64,000 bases of DNA from positions 1 to 64,000 of the forward strand of contig JBLWSY010000003.1 in the NCBI GenBank assembly GCA_048270425.1, in the 5' to 3' direction. The position numbers and the translations under genes are program-made. Below the pieces are notes generated by a model. That model saw only the letters and a list, made by a program, of their open reading frames with translations. It did not search any database and was not told where the DNA came from. Shown piece by piece: positions 1 through 7,974 of this stretch; position 1 is the first letter of the stretch, and every line of letters begins with the position of its first letter. Origin of the DNA: Oceanospirillum sp048270425 (GTDB taxonomy: Bacteria > Pseudomonadota > Gammaproteobacteria > Pseudomonadales > Halomonadaceae).

Positions 1-87
1 GTGCTCACGGCTTAGTTGTGTGGCTGGGGTGCCAGTGAGGCACTTCTGAGCCAGAGCTATTTTGAGTGAGCGACTGTACTTTGCCAT
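1..87 (-). CDS. IS3-family transposase OrfA, N-terminal fragment
   Basis: The first 29 codons of a minus-strand frame are visible, starting with ATG at 87 and running off the window. The peptide begins MAKYSRSLKIALAQKCLTG, a positively charged start followed by an amphipathic helix, which is how the helix-turn-helix OrfA proteins of IS150-like elements begin. These proteins bind the element ends, and a frameshift normally joins them to the OrfB DDE integrase. The only purine-rich ribosome site is the GGGGG eight bases upstream, which lies inside a strong hairpin. The rest of the gene cannot be seen. Confidence 0.65.
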   Translation of the reverse strand, partial: MAKYSRSLKIALAQKCLTGTPATQLSREH

Positions 88-90
88 AAA

Positions 91-126
91 AAGAACCCCC
101 AATGTTGGGTGTCCAACTATTGGGGG
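91..126 (-). terminator. Hairpin with T-run at the IS end, also ending hemH transcription
   Basis: Arms 96-103 and 119-126 (CCCCCAAT/ATTGGGGG) enclose a second stem, 104-108 with 113-117. On the minus strand the hairpin is followed by TTCTTTTTATG, so it looks like an intrinsic terminator for transcripts coming from hemH. It also hides the GGGGG ribosome site of the transposase, an arrangement known in several IS elements to block translation from outside transcripts; here that role is inferred. Confidence 0.65.
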
Positions 127-207
127 TCACTTCAGCGGCAGGGCTTCTTTGTATCGGGAAGCTAATAGCAGCTTAATATCGAGCCTGCAAAATCAGCCGG
201 TTCAGTA

Positions 208-1251
208 TCAGACACGAACCTTCTCCTGAATCAGATCAGCCAGCAGGGCGATATGATCCTCCCGGTCGTTCAGTGCCGCAACATAGCTCAAAGATTGGCC
301 ACCGGCTTCGCAGAAGATATCCCGGTTCTCGACCTGAATCTCTTCCAGGGTTTCCAGACAGTCGGCGGCAAAAGCCGGGCAGATCACATCCACCTTGCCG
401 ATCTCCTGCCCCCACTGCTCAAGAGTTTTATCGGTATAGGGCTGCAGCCACTCTTCACGACCAAAACGGGACTGGAAGCTGCACAGCCACTCGCCTTCCT
501 TCAGACCCAGTCTTACCGCCAGCTGCTCAGCCGTATGATGGCAATGCTGCGGATAAGGGTCGCCATTATCAGCATAACGCTTCGGGATGCCGTGGAAGGA
601 GATCAGCAGACGCTCTCCCTTACCATGCGCCTGCCAGTGATCTTTAACCGATTGCGCCAGCGCATCCAGATAACCCTCGCGGCGACAGTAATCCCGGATA
701 AAACTGATCGCCGGGAATTCAGGTCGTTTAGCAATGACTTTGGCCAGCTTATCAAATACAGCCCCCGTGGTTGTCGCGGAATACTGGGGGTAAAGCGGCA
801 GCACAATCACCTCCTCCACGCCCTGATCCACCAGATTCTGCAGACCTTTTGCCATGGCAGGGTTGCCGTAGGTCATCGCCAGTTCCACAGGCAGATCCAG
901 ACCGCGCTTCTGTAGTTCAGCTTTAACTGCGCTTTGCTGTTGCAGGCTGATTGCCAATAGAGGAGAACCCTGCTCAGTCCAGACTCCCGCATAGGCTTTT
1001 GCCACACGCTTAGGACGAACCTGAAGAATGATGCCGTGCAAAATCGGACACCACAGCCAGCGGGTCAGATCGACCACGCGATGATCATGAAGAAATTCGG
1101 CAAGATAGCGTTTTACCGCCTCAGGAGTAGGTGCATCAGGTGTACCCAGATTAACCAGGAGTACCCCCTGACGAAGATTTGGATCGCCGCCTTTTAGCTT
1201 AGATTCGTTAACGGCAGACGCTGCACTTGCAGCTAAGGTCACATCGGACAT
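208..1251 (-). CDS. hemH: Ferrochelatase (heme synthase)
   Basis: Inserts ferrous iron into protoporphyrin IX, the last step of protoheme synthesis, usually at the inner face of the cytoplasmic membrane. The 347-residue product opens with the typical GVLLVNLGTPDAP block, carries the SFHGIP motif with the metal-binding His near residue 220, and the CPAFAADCLETLEEI block with the acidic catalytic residues near 300-304. The frame is open to 1296, but the ATG at 1251 is preceded by CAGGG at six bases and gives a product without the odd Cys-rich leader, so I chose it. Monocistronic; the downstream neighbour is an IS end. Product certain, start likely. Confidence 0.95.
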   Translation of the reverse strand: MSDVTLAASAASAVNESKLKGGDPNLRQGVLLVNLGTPDAPTPEAVKRYLAEFLHDHRVVDLTRWLWCPILHGIILQVRPKRVAKAYAGVWTEQGSPLLAISLQQQSAVKAELQKRGLDLPVELAMTYGNPAMAKGLQNLVDQGVEEVIVLPLYPQYSATTTGAVFDKLAKVIAKRPEFPAISFIRDYCRREGYLDALAQSVKDHWQAHGKGERLLISFHGIPKRYADNGDPYPQHCHHTAEQLAVRLGLKEGEWLCSFQSRFGREEWLQPYTDKTLEQWGQEIGKVDVICPAFAADCLETLEEIQVENRDIFCEAGGQSLSYVAALNDREDHIALLADLIQEKVRV

Positions 1252-1425
1252 CGTTATTCCCTGTTTACAACACATCAACCCGGCCTGATCACTCACGTTT
1301 TATGAAACGCGGCTCAGCTTCTGAGGCTCTTATACGGTGTTGCTATGATAACGTGTCCTGAAGAATAAAAAAAAATACCTGAAACTATTTTTGTCTGCTT
1401 TTTTACAGGCTGAAGCAACAGAGAA

Positions 1426-1722
1426 TCAGGCGATCTGAGTGCGCCATCCCTGGTTCAGTACCGGCTGAGCCAGTGCAGAGAGGCGGGAGAGAATGCGGCG
1501 GGATTTAACCTGCTGGATACCCAGTTGCTGCAGCATATCACGGGCAGTTTCTTCATCGCGGAAAACTAGTGGCTTGCCTTTCTGGCCCTGCAGGCGATAG
1601 CTGGAATCACCATGGCTGATTTCAACGGTAAAGTACACGCCCTCGTGGTGGGATTGGATCTGAATATCGGTTGCCGGATGCTGTTCCAGATGGCGGTGAA
1701 GTTCTGTCATTTTCATAGTCAT
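1426..1722 (-). CDS. Small conserved protein, DUF6482-like
   Basis: A 98-residue protein with no signal peptide or membrane segment. It starts with repeated Met codons (1722, 1716, 1710), so the exact start is uncertain. The middle part (YFTVEISHGDSSYRLQG ... GKPLVFRDEETARDMLQQL) resembles the small proteins of about 100 residues called DUF6482 in Pseudomonas and relatives, with a short beta-rich core followed by a helix. Function is unknown. It stands alone between the EAL/GGDEF gene and hemH. The family link is from memory of sequence style. Confidence 0.6.
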   Translation of the reverse strand: MTMKMTELHRHLEQHPATDIQIQSHHEGVYFTVEISHGDSSYRLQGQKGKPLVFRDEETARDMLQQLGIQQVKSRRILSRLSALAQPVLNQGWRTQIA

Positions 1723-1868
1723 TATCTCATTATCATGTCTTATTCGCGGTTGGCGTTTTTACCAATCCATCGTTTTTTGCTTTCAGTAATATCAGTTATA
1801 CGCAGGCTAAACGACAGAATTGCGACATTTTCATGACAGTTCGATGACAACCATCAAAGGAGCGATAA

Positions 1869-3650
1869 TCAGGCCAGGCACTCTTCAGATTCCGAGAACA
1901 GATTCACAACAGAGCCGGCAAGCTGAGCCACCAGACTGTTACCTTTTGCGTGTTTGGCCTCATGTTTAATATGACTGAGCTGGCTGGCGATCTCTTTCGC
2001 TGAGCCAAAATCGGCTGATTCAGAGTCGATTGCTGCAACCGAGATACTCATCAGACCAAAGAAGCGCTTCTCACCAAAACGGTCCTCGGCCCAGATTCCC
2101 CCATCCCCCAGATGATCCGGGCTATAGAAACTGCGGCGGTACTGGCTGAACTCTCCCAGGGCCGACTGCACATAATCCTGCCAGTTAGGGCTCTGGAAAA
2201 TCACAACATAATCGTCACCACCAACATGGCCTACAAAATCAAGTTGCGGATGGCTGTGTTTTTTCAGCAACTGGGACACACTCAGCAAGATATCGTCGCC
2301 CTTGGCATAACCATACTGATCGTTATAAGGCTTAAAGTTATCCAGGTCGAAGTAGCAGGTGACAAAGGAGGTCTTGGTCGCAATCAGCTGATCAATATGC
2401 TCCTGAATCAGCACATTACCCGGTAAGCCAGTCAGCGGGTTTGAATTCTGAGCACTTTTCAGCTGCATCTCAGTAATCATCTTAAGCAGATCAATCACCT
2501 GGCCGACACCATAGTAGTAGCCGTTTTCTGTGATAATAAAATCTTCTTCGAGCCGGTTACGATTTCTTTGAGTAACCAGCTGGCTCACCTTTTCCATTCG
2601 CATATGCCGCTCTACCGACATAAAGTTCTGATCCAGAATCTGACTAACCGGCTTTTTACTGTAAAGATCACGACCAAAGGCCTTGCTCAGTTTTTGCAGC
2701 AGACGGGATCGTTTGATCATCCCGACAGGAATCCCACCAGATACAACCGGTACGGAGAACCAGTGTTCATTCTGTTCGAATATATCCACCACTTCTTCCA
2801 CCAGAGTCTCAGGGGTAACCGGTGGGATGTCCAACTTGAGGCGACCTATCTGCCCATCATCCTTGTACATCTCTCTACTCTCCTTGATCTGTTGCCAGAC
2901 CATCTGAGTTGACTGGGATACTTCCCGAACCGGATGAGGATGCGGCCGGGCAAAATAATAGCCCTGCAGATAATCCACACCGATCTCTGACAGCGCTTCA
3001 AACTCCTGGCGGGTTTCAATCCCTTCTGCAACCACCTGGCTGTTAACCGCCCGCGCAATCTCAACAATTGACCGGACAAAATCTCGTTTAACTTTGTCTT
3101 TATCAATGCCGGAAACAAAATGCCGATCGATTTTGACGTATTCCGGCTGTAGCTCAGACCAGAGCCTTAAACTGGAATACCCTGCCCCAAGATCATCCAG
3201 AGCAATAGAAAAGCCTTCACCCTGATAATGACGAACAGCGCGACACATCAGCTCGTAATCATGAGTCGGTGAATGTTCAGTAATTTCAATAACGACCTGG
3301 TCAGGTCTGAGGCCATAATTATTCAACAGGTCTAATGTTAAACCTTTGTGATGATCCGCTTGCAGGAGCGTTTCAGGAGTGACATTCAGAAACAGTTTGC
3401 CCGGCAATTTCTGACGCGTGAAATTTTCAATGGCACGACTTCGGCAAACGCCCTCAAGCGCAAACAACTGCTGCTGACGTTTCGCCTCCTCAAACAGGCG
3501 TAGCGGACTGCAGAAATAGCTATCTGCCGGTCCCCGGCTCAGCGCCTCGTACGCAAAAATTGACTGCCCCTGAGCACCAATAATGGGCTGAAACAGAGTG
3601 CTGATCTGTTGCGTTTCAATAATCTCAAGCAACTCGGCGGTATGTGCCAT
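1869..3650 (-). CDS. Cyclic di-GMP phosphodiesterase: EAL domain, CBS-like middle, degenerate GGDEF domain
   Basis: Soluble 593-residue signalling protein. The EAL domain (about 1-245) has the EAL motif at 35-37, FLNV near 87, EITE near 122, DDLGAGYSSL at 152-161, KIDR at 173-176, EGIET at 209-213 and QGYYF at 229-233, so all major metal and substrate motifs are present and hydrolysis of c-di-GMP is expected. Residues 275-395 look like a CBS pair, a likely ligand sensor. The GGDEF domain starts at NPLTGLPGN (404-412) but carries GGDDY at 477-481 and has no RxxD inhibitory site before it, so cyclase activity is doubtful. It sits alone behind rpoS. No membrane or signal segment. Confidence 0.85.
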   Translation of the reverse strand: MAHTAELLEIIETQQISTLFQPIIGAQGQSIFAYEALSRGPADSYFCSPLRLFEEAKRQQQLFALEGVCRSRAIENFTRQKLPGKLFLNVTPETLLQADHHKGLTLDLLNNYGLRPDQVVIEITEHSPTHDYELMCRAVRHYQGEGFSIALDDLGAGYSSLRLWSELQPEYVKIDRHFVSGIDKDKVKRDFVRSIVEIARAVNSQVVAEGIETRQEFEALSEIGVDYLQGYYFARPHPHPVREVSQSTQMVWQQIKESREMYKDDGQIGRLKLDIPPVTPETLVEEVVDIFEQNEHWFSVPVVSGGIPVGMIKRSRLLQKLSKAFGRDLYSKKPVSQILDQNFMSVERHMRMEKVSQLVTQRNRNRLEEDFIITENGYYYGVGQVIDLLKMITEMQLKSAQNSNPLTGLPGNVLIQEHIDQLIATKTSFVTCYFDLDNFKPYNDQYGYAKGDDILLSVSQLLKKHSHPQLDFVGHVGGDDYVVIFQSPNWQDYVQSALGEFSQYRRSFYSPDHLGDGGIWAEDRFGEKRFFGLMSISVAAIDSESADFGSAKEIASQLSHIKHEAKHAKGNSLVAQLAGSVVNLFSESEECLA

Positions 3651-3865
3651 TGAAATGTCATCTCCAATAAAACAGCGCAGGGATACCCCTTCGCGACAGG
3701 AGTAATTACACCAGCGAAAAATGACAAAATTGCTACAGCCGCACTTTAAGTATGCATAAGAGATGAAACTTAGATTTCGATCAACTCGTTCCAGAGACGA
3801 AAATTGCTTATTTGCGTTGAATGAGCCCTTCTCTTTGGCAAATTATCTGCTCGAACAGATGACAA

Positions 3866-3898
3866 TAAAAAGGCCATGGTGTGTGAACCATGGCCTTG
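3866..3898 (-). terminator. Intrinsic terminator of rpoS
   Basis: Ten-base-pair stem AAGGCCATGG (3870-3879) with CCATGGCCTT (3888-3897) and an eight-base loop. On the minus strand the stem runs into TTTTTATTG, immediately after the rpoS stop codon at 3924. Confidence 0.85.
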
Positions 3899-3923
3899 TG
3901 CAAACGGAGGTTAAAAGGACGGA

Positions 3924-4898
3924 TCAGTCTGCAAATACAGACTCAATCGAAATACCCTGTTTTTCCATCATGCGACGCAGCCGGCGAAGGGCTTCAACCT
4001 GAATCTGACGGACACGCTCCCGGGTCAGTCCAATTTCTTCACCCACCTGCTCCAGAGTGGAAGGCTCAAAGCCATGCAGGCCAAAACGACGAACAATAAC
4101 TTCAGATTGTTTCTCGGTCAGTTCCGAAAGCCAAAGATCCATGTGCTGGGTGAAGTCATCTTTCTGCAACACACTGGCCGGATCCATATCTTCGGCATCA
4201 GCAATGGTTTCAACCAGCGGCTTATCCATATCACCGCCCACAGGGTAGTCCATGGATGTGACACGTTCGTTAAGCCCCAACATCTTTTCAACCGCCTCTA
4301 CCGGTCGATCCAGAGAGGCTGCAATCTCTTCAGCAGTGGCTTCATGATCCAGTTTCTGGGTCAGTTCACGGGCCGCTCTGAGATAAACATTCAGCTCTTT
4401 CACAACATGAATAGGCAGTCGGATGGTGCGGGTCTGATTCATCAGCGCACGCTCAATAGTCTGACGAATCCACCAGGTTGCATAGGTTGAAAAACGAAAA
4501 CCGCGTTCAGGATCGAACTTCTCGACAGCGCGAATCAGGCCGAGGTTGCCCTCTTCAATCAGATCCAGCAGGGAAAGACCACGGTTCAGATAACGTCGTG
4601 CAATCTTAACCACCAGGCGGAGGTTACTTTCGATCATACGACGGCGGCCAGCTTCATCACCCTTGCGGGCAAGACGGCCAAAATGAACTTCTTCTTCTGG
4701 GGTAAGGAGTGGTGAGAAGCCTATCTCATTCAGATAGAGCTGAGTGGCATCCAGACTTTTCTCAGACTTGTCTTCACGCTCAAGGGCGCGTTCGAAATCT
4801 GCCTCTGCCTGCTTTTCAGCGGACAACGAATCTGAATGGTTGTCTGTATCGAGTACAGTGTCATGCTCTGTTTCAAAATCATGATCTAAAGTCGTCAT
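3924..4898 (-). CDS. rpoS: RNA polymerase sigma factor RpoS (stationary phase/general stress)
   Basis: Directs RNA polymerase to stationary-phase and stress promoters. The 324-residue protein has region 1.2 (DATQLYLNEIGFSPLLTPEEE, about 50-70), region 2 with RRYLNRGLSLLDLIEEGN and the -10-reading FSTYATWWIRQTIERA block, region 3 and a region 4 helix-turn-helix TLEQVGEEIGLTRERVRQIQ near 280-300. The acidic N-terminal stretch and length match RpoS and not RpoD or RpoH. The order pcm-(popT)-rpoS confirms the identity. Unlike most relatives there is no nlpD directly upstream; 500 non-coding bases stand there instead. Confidence 0.97.
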   Translation of the reverse strand: MTTLDHDFETEHDTVLDTDNHSDSLSAEKQAEADFERALEREDKSEKSLDATQLYLNEIGFSPLLTPEEEVHFGRLARKGDEAGRRRMIESNLRLVVKIARRYLNRGLSLLDLIEEGNLGLIRAVEKFDPERGFRFSTYATWWIRQTIERALMNQTRTIRLPIHVVKELNVYLRAARELTQKLDHEATAEEIAASLDRPVEAVEKMLGLNERVTSMDYPVGGDMDKPLVETIADAEDMDPASVLQKDDFTQHMDLWLSELTEKQSEVIVRRFGLHGFEPSTLEQVGEEIGLTRERVRQIQVEALRRLRRMMEKQGISIESVFAD

Positions 4899-5398
4899 AG
4901 CAGTATTCCCATGTCCTGTGGTGAGGTCTTTTTCGTTAAAAGCACCATCACTATTATTTTTATCAATACAGGCCTGTGACTGGGTGTTGTGACTGCTCTA
5001 CTTCCGATGTACCAAATTATCACAACCGACCAAAATGGCCTTTAGTACGTTGTTTGAACATTTGTGCTCAGTTCGTTGGGATTATTGATACCGGCTCGCT
5101 TGCTACGGGCCACCAGGTCTTTTGCAAAGCACACAACCATTTGATTTATATTATTTTTTTCAAATTGGCCGGTTCAAAATGCTTTGCGACTTTACAGGTA
5201 ACAAAGAAACTTCTCGGTCACCCCGTACCTATGACGCTATAACTTTCCGAGCAGAGGGTGCAACTGTTTTTTTTAATTCTTCAAAAAAACATCAATGAAT
5301 AAAATTCACAACAGAAGGGGAGGCCGCAAGAAAAATATCAAACAGCCTTGAAGATCAGTAAGATAGGCAAATCATTCAAAAACCATCATACGATTAAT
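4899..5398. other. 500-bp AT-rich non-coding region upstream of rpoS (position usually held by nlpD)
   Basis: No minus-strand frame here resembles NlpD (no lipobox, LysM or M23 peptidase signature), and the plus-strand frames have no family resemblance or ribosome site. The stretch is AT-rich with several A/T runs (near 5153-5160, 5266-5275, 5282-5288). It most likely contains the rpoS promoter and a long 5' leader, since rpoS is normally under leader-RNA control. I see no tRNA or obvious small RNA. Confidence 0.6.
5148..5177 (-). promoter_or_regulatory. Candidate sigma-70-type promoter for rpoS
   Basis: On the minus strand TTGAAC (5177-5172) is followed after 18 bases by TAATAT (5153-5148). 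Both boxes are near consensus and sit in an AT-rich context. Transcription would start near 5140, giving a leader of about 240 bases. This is pattern matching only. Confidence 0.3.
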
Positions 5399-6379
5399 TT
5401 ATTTTTCACCCTGACGATTAAAAAACCAGACCAGCGCAAACCCCAAAACCATCAGAATAATTGCCGGAACCATCTGAGCATTCATTCCCGTTAATTGCTC
5501 ATAGGCCGAAGGCAAAAGATTATCATGGGTAATAGGAGCAGCCTTACCGTGGCTATCGATTTTGTAGGAAACCACCTGACGCCAGGGCCAGATCTGAGAC
5601 AAGGAGCCGATAAGCACTCCGGTCAACAGCGCTAACGTCATCTGACGGAATCGATGGAACAACCAGCTCAGCACCTGAGAAAAACTGAGAATACCCGCCG
5701 CACAGCCACCAGCAAACCAGAGCATGGTGATCAGCTCCAGATTCTTCACCGCATGCATGACACCACCATAGACACCCATGATCAGCAACAGGAAGCTACC
5801 TGAGATACCCGGTAAAATCATGGCACAGATCGCAATAGAACCCGCAATAAAGATATGCAACGGGTTGCCTACGTCCAGTGTCGGCATCAGCTGGTTAATC
5901 AGCATCATCAGGATGACACCCGCCAACAGAGCAAGAGTCGTCTTCCAGCTACGATCCTTAATTTCTCCGTAAATCGTCAGTACCGAGGCACTCACCAGTC
6001 CAAAGAAAAAAGCCGACAGCAATACCGGCTGCTCTTCCAGCAGATAACTGATCACATGCGCCAGCAACAAAATACTGCTGAGAATGCCGCCAAGTAATGT
6101 CAGCAGAAAAGTGCCATCCACCTTCTGCCAAACCGCTTTAAACCCTTCCCGACGCCAGGTCATTAGCAAAGAGGGATTAATACTGCGGATCGACTCGATC
6201 AGTTGCTCGTAGATACCGGTGATAAAGGCAACCGTTCCACCGGAAACCCCGGGCACTGCATCGGCAGCTCCCATCGCCATACCCTTGATGAATACCCGGA
6301 TACCATACTGATGATGCTTAACGCGGGATTGTGTACGACCTGACGAGGATGAGTCAGAAGAAGGATTCGGCGTGTTCAA
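5399..6379 (-). CDS. popT: DUF368 membrane protein, probable undecaprenyl-phosphate translocase PopT
   Basis: Polytopic inner-membrane protein of 326 residues. The family signature GMAMGAADAVPGVSGGTVAF lies near 33-52 and a second AMILPGISGSFLL block lies near 186-198, the two related re-entrant-type motifs of DUF368. Work on Vibrio cholerae showed that DUF368 proteins (PopT) return undecaprenyl phosphate to the inner leaflet for cell wall and other envelope polymer synthesis, important under alkaline or salty conditions; assignment here is by family. The first 25 residues are a polar Ser-rich tail. It lies between pcm and rpoS, in the place where nlpD is usual, and uppS (same lipid carrier) is elsewhere in the window. 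Confidence 0.8.
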   Translation of the reverse strand: MNTPNPSSDSSSSGRTQSRVKHHQYGIRVFIKGMAMGAADAVPGVSGGTVAFITGIYEQLIESIRSINPSLLMTWRREGFKAVWQKVDGTFLLTLLGGILSSILLLAHVISYLLEEQPVLLSAFFFGLVSASVLTIYGEIKDRSWKTTLALLAGVILMMLINQLMPTLDVGNPLHIFIAGSIAICAMILPGISGSFLLLIMGVYGGVMHAVKNLELITMLWFAGGCAAGILSFSQVLSWLFHRFRQMTLALLTGVLIGSLSQIWPWRQVVSYKIDSHGKAAPITHDNLLPSAYEQLTGMNAQMVPAIILMVLGFALVWFFNRQGEK

Positions 6380-6456
6380 ACAGGATACTCCCTAAAGAAA
6401 ACAAATTCGGATAATCAAAGCCGGGACATCTTTGGATAACACCAGACCGGACGAAA

Positions 6457-7131
6457 CTAAACCAGCCCCGGCTGCAGAGGAACAAAATGCACAGATTCCA
6501 GCGCTTCTGACTGATGACCGGACTCACTCCGGCTTACCTTTGTCAGCCATTGTTCTTCGCCACTGCCGACAGGCAAGACCATGACGCCACCTTGAGCCAG
6601 TTGTTCCAGTAACTGAGGCGGAACCGACTCGGGAGCAGCAGTAACGATAATTGCATCGTAGGGTGCTTTTTCATTCCAGCCCTGATAGCCATCGGCATGA
6701 TGCAGTTGAATATTATTCAGAGTCAGTGCCTGAAAGCGCTCTTTCGCTTTGGGCTGAAAACCCGCAATGCGTTCAAGGCTGATCACCTGATCAAACAGAC
6801 TTGCCAGAATGGCGGTCTGATAGCCGGAACCCGTGCCTATCTCAAGCACTTTTTTCGGACGCTCCGGCAAGGCTAAAAGCAGCTCCGTCATGCGGGCAAC
6901 AACCCAGGGCTGAGACAGCGTTTGCTGATAACCTATCGGCAGGGAGATATCCTCATAAGCCCGATGAGACAAGGCTTCATCGAGAAATATATGACGGGGC
7001 ATTCGCGCCATTAAGGCCAACAATTCTTCGCTCTCAATCCCCTGCTCTTTCAGGCGATCTACCATACGGGTTCGGGTTCTCTGGGAGGTCATCCCGATCC
7101 CCTGCAGATTCCACTTGTCAGATGTGTTCAT
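6457..7131 (-). CDS. pcm: Protein-L-isoaspartate O-methyltransferase
   Basis: Repairs isomerised aspartate and asparagine residues in ageing proteins by SAM-dependent methylation in the cytoplasm. The 224-residue protein has SQPWVVARMTELL near 73-85 and the SAM-binding motif VLEIGTGSGYQTAIL near 95-109. It follows surE by nine bases, with its AAGGA ribosome site at the surE stop codon, indicating coupled translation. The ATG at 7131 has good spacing; a second ATG at 7092, preceded by AGGGGA, would give the more usual length of about 211. Standard member of the surE-pcm-rpoS survival cluster. Confidence 0.95.
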   Translation of the reverse strand: MNTSDKWNLQGIGMTSQRTRTRMVDRLKEQGIESEELLALMARMPRHIFLDEALSHRAYEDISLPIGYQQTLSQPWVVARMTELLLALPERPKKVLEIGTGSGYQTAILASLFDQVISLERIAGFQPKAKERFQALTLNNIQLHHADGYQGWNEKAPYDAIIVTAAPESVPPQLLEQLAQGGVMVLPVGSGEEQWLTKVSRSESGHQSEALESVHFVPLQPGLV

Positions 7132-7140
7132 CCCGGTTCC

Positions 7141-7911
7141 TTAATCAGCGACCAGCTCAGTGGCAGAACTCACAGATACCAGCCAGTTGGCCAGATTGTC
7201 CCGCGCTTTCTCCTGGGTCAGATCCACATGCAGTGGCGTGATACTGATATAGCCTTCAGATACGGCAAAAAAGTCGGTTTCCGGACCCGCATCTCGGGTG
7301 CCACCTGCGGCAGGAATCCAGTAACGCTGGTTACCTCTTGGGTCCAGCACCGGTTCAGGCTCACCGGCAGGATGACGTTTACCCAAACGTGTCAGGCGAA
7401 TGCCCCGGATCTCAGAATATGGCCGATCCGGTACATTGATATTCAGAATGCTGCCTTCCGGCAGATCCAGAGTGTGATAGCCACTCAGCAGTCGGGCCAC
7501 AAACTCGGCCGCGGTAGCAAAATGTTTTTTACCCGCCAGAGATACCGCAATGGAAGGCACCCCCAGAAATCGACCTTCTGTTGCCGCAGCCACGGTACCG
7601 GAATAAAGCACATCATCGCCCATATTGGCACCATGATTGATGCCGGCAATCACCAGATCCGCTTCTGACTGAAACAACTGTGACAAACCCATATAGACAC
7701 AGTCAGTAGGGGTGCCATCGATACTGTGGAAACCATTTTCCATCGTTTCCGGACATAAAGGCCGACTTAACGTCAGGGAATTACTGGCACCGCTGCGGTC
7801 ACGATCGGGCGCGACAACGGTTACTTTTTCAGCTTCTGTTTTCAGGCGTTCAGCCAGAACTCTGAGTCCCTCTGCGCGAACACCATCATCGTTTGATAAA
7901 AGTAATTTCAT
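7141..7911 (-). CDS. surE: 5'/3'-nucleotidase SurE
   Basis: Metal-dependent nucleoside monophosphate phosphatase linked to stationary-phase survival. The 256 residues start with MKLLLSNDDGVRAEGL, whose Asp8-Asp9 bind the metal, followed by the RSGASNSLT phosphate-binding segment near 39-47 and GINHGANMGDDVLYSGTV near 90-107, also metal binding. It sits between truD and pcm in the usual order and probably shares a transcript with both. Length matches the family. Confidence 0.95.
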   Translation of the reverse strand: MKLLLSNDDGVRAEGLRVLAERLKTEAEKVTVVAPDRDRSGASNSLTLSRPLCPETMENGFHSIDGTPTDCVYMGLSQLFQSEADLVIAGINHGANMGDDVLYSGTVAAATEGRFLGVPSIAVSLAGKKHFATAAEFVARLLSGYHTLDLPEGSILNINVPDRPYSEIRGIRLTRLGKRHPAGEPEPVLDPRGNQRYWIPAAGGTRDAGPETDFFAVSEGYISITPLHVDLTQEKARDNLANWLVSVSSATELVAD

Positions 7912-7974
7912 TCTCTAAGGCCTCTTCGTGCTCTTATTCTAAGATTCAACCTGTTATCAGATTCAGCCGGATAA

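Larger units (their letters stand above)
1..134 (-). mobile_element. End of an IS3-family (IS150-like) insertion sequence, truncated by the window edge
   Basis: Reading the minus strand from 134, the sequence begins TGAAGTGACCCCC and continues into a GTTGGACA-type block, which resembles the terminal inverted repeats of the IS150 subgroup of IS3 elements. A small transposase frame starts 47 bases inside this end. The other end and any target-site duplication lie outside the window, so the boundary at 134 is an estimate. The element sits 74 bases downstream of the hemH stop codon and is oriented the same way as hemH. What is seen is the end-like sequence plus an OrfA-like start; the family assignment is from recalled patterns. 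Confidence 0.7.

Noticed and set aside
4976..5242. Plus-strand 88-codon frame in the rpoS upstream region
   Set aside because: No ribosome site, no resemblance to any family, and opposite to the direction of the flanking genes. Treated as non-coding.
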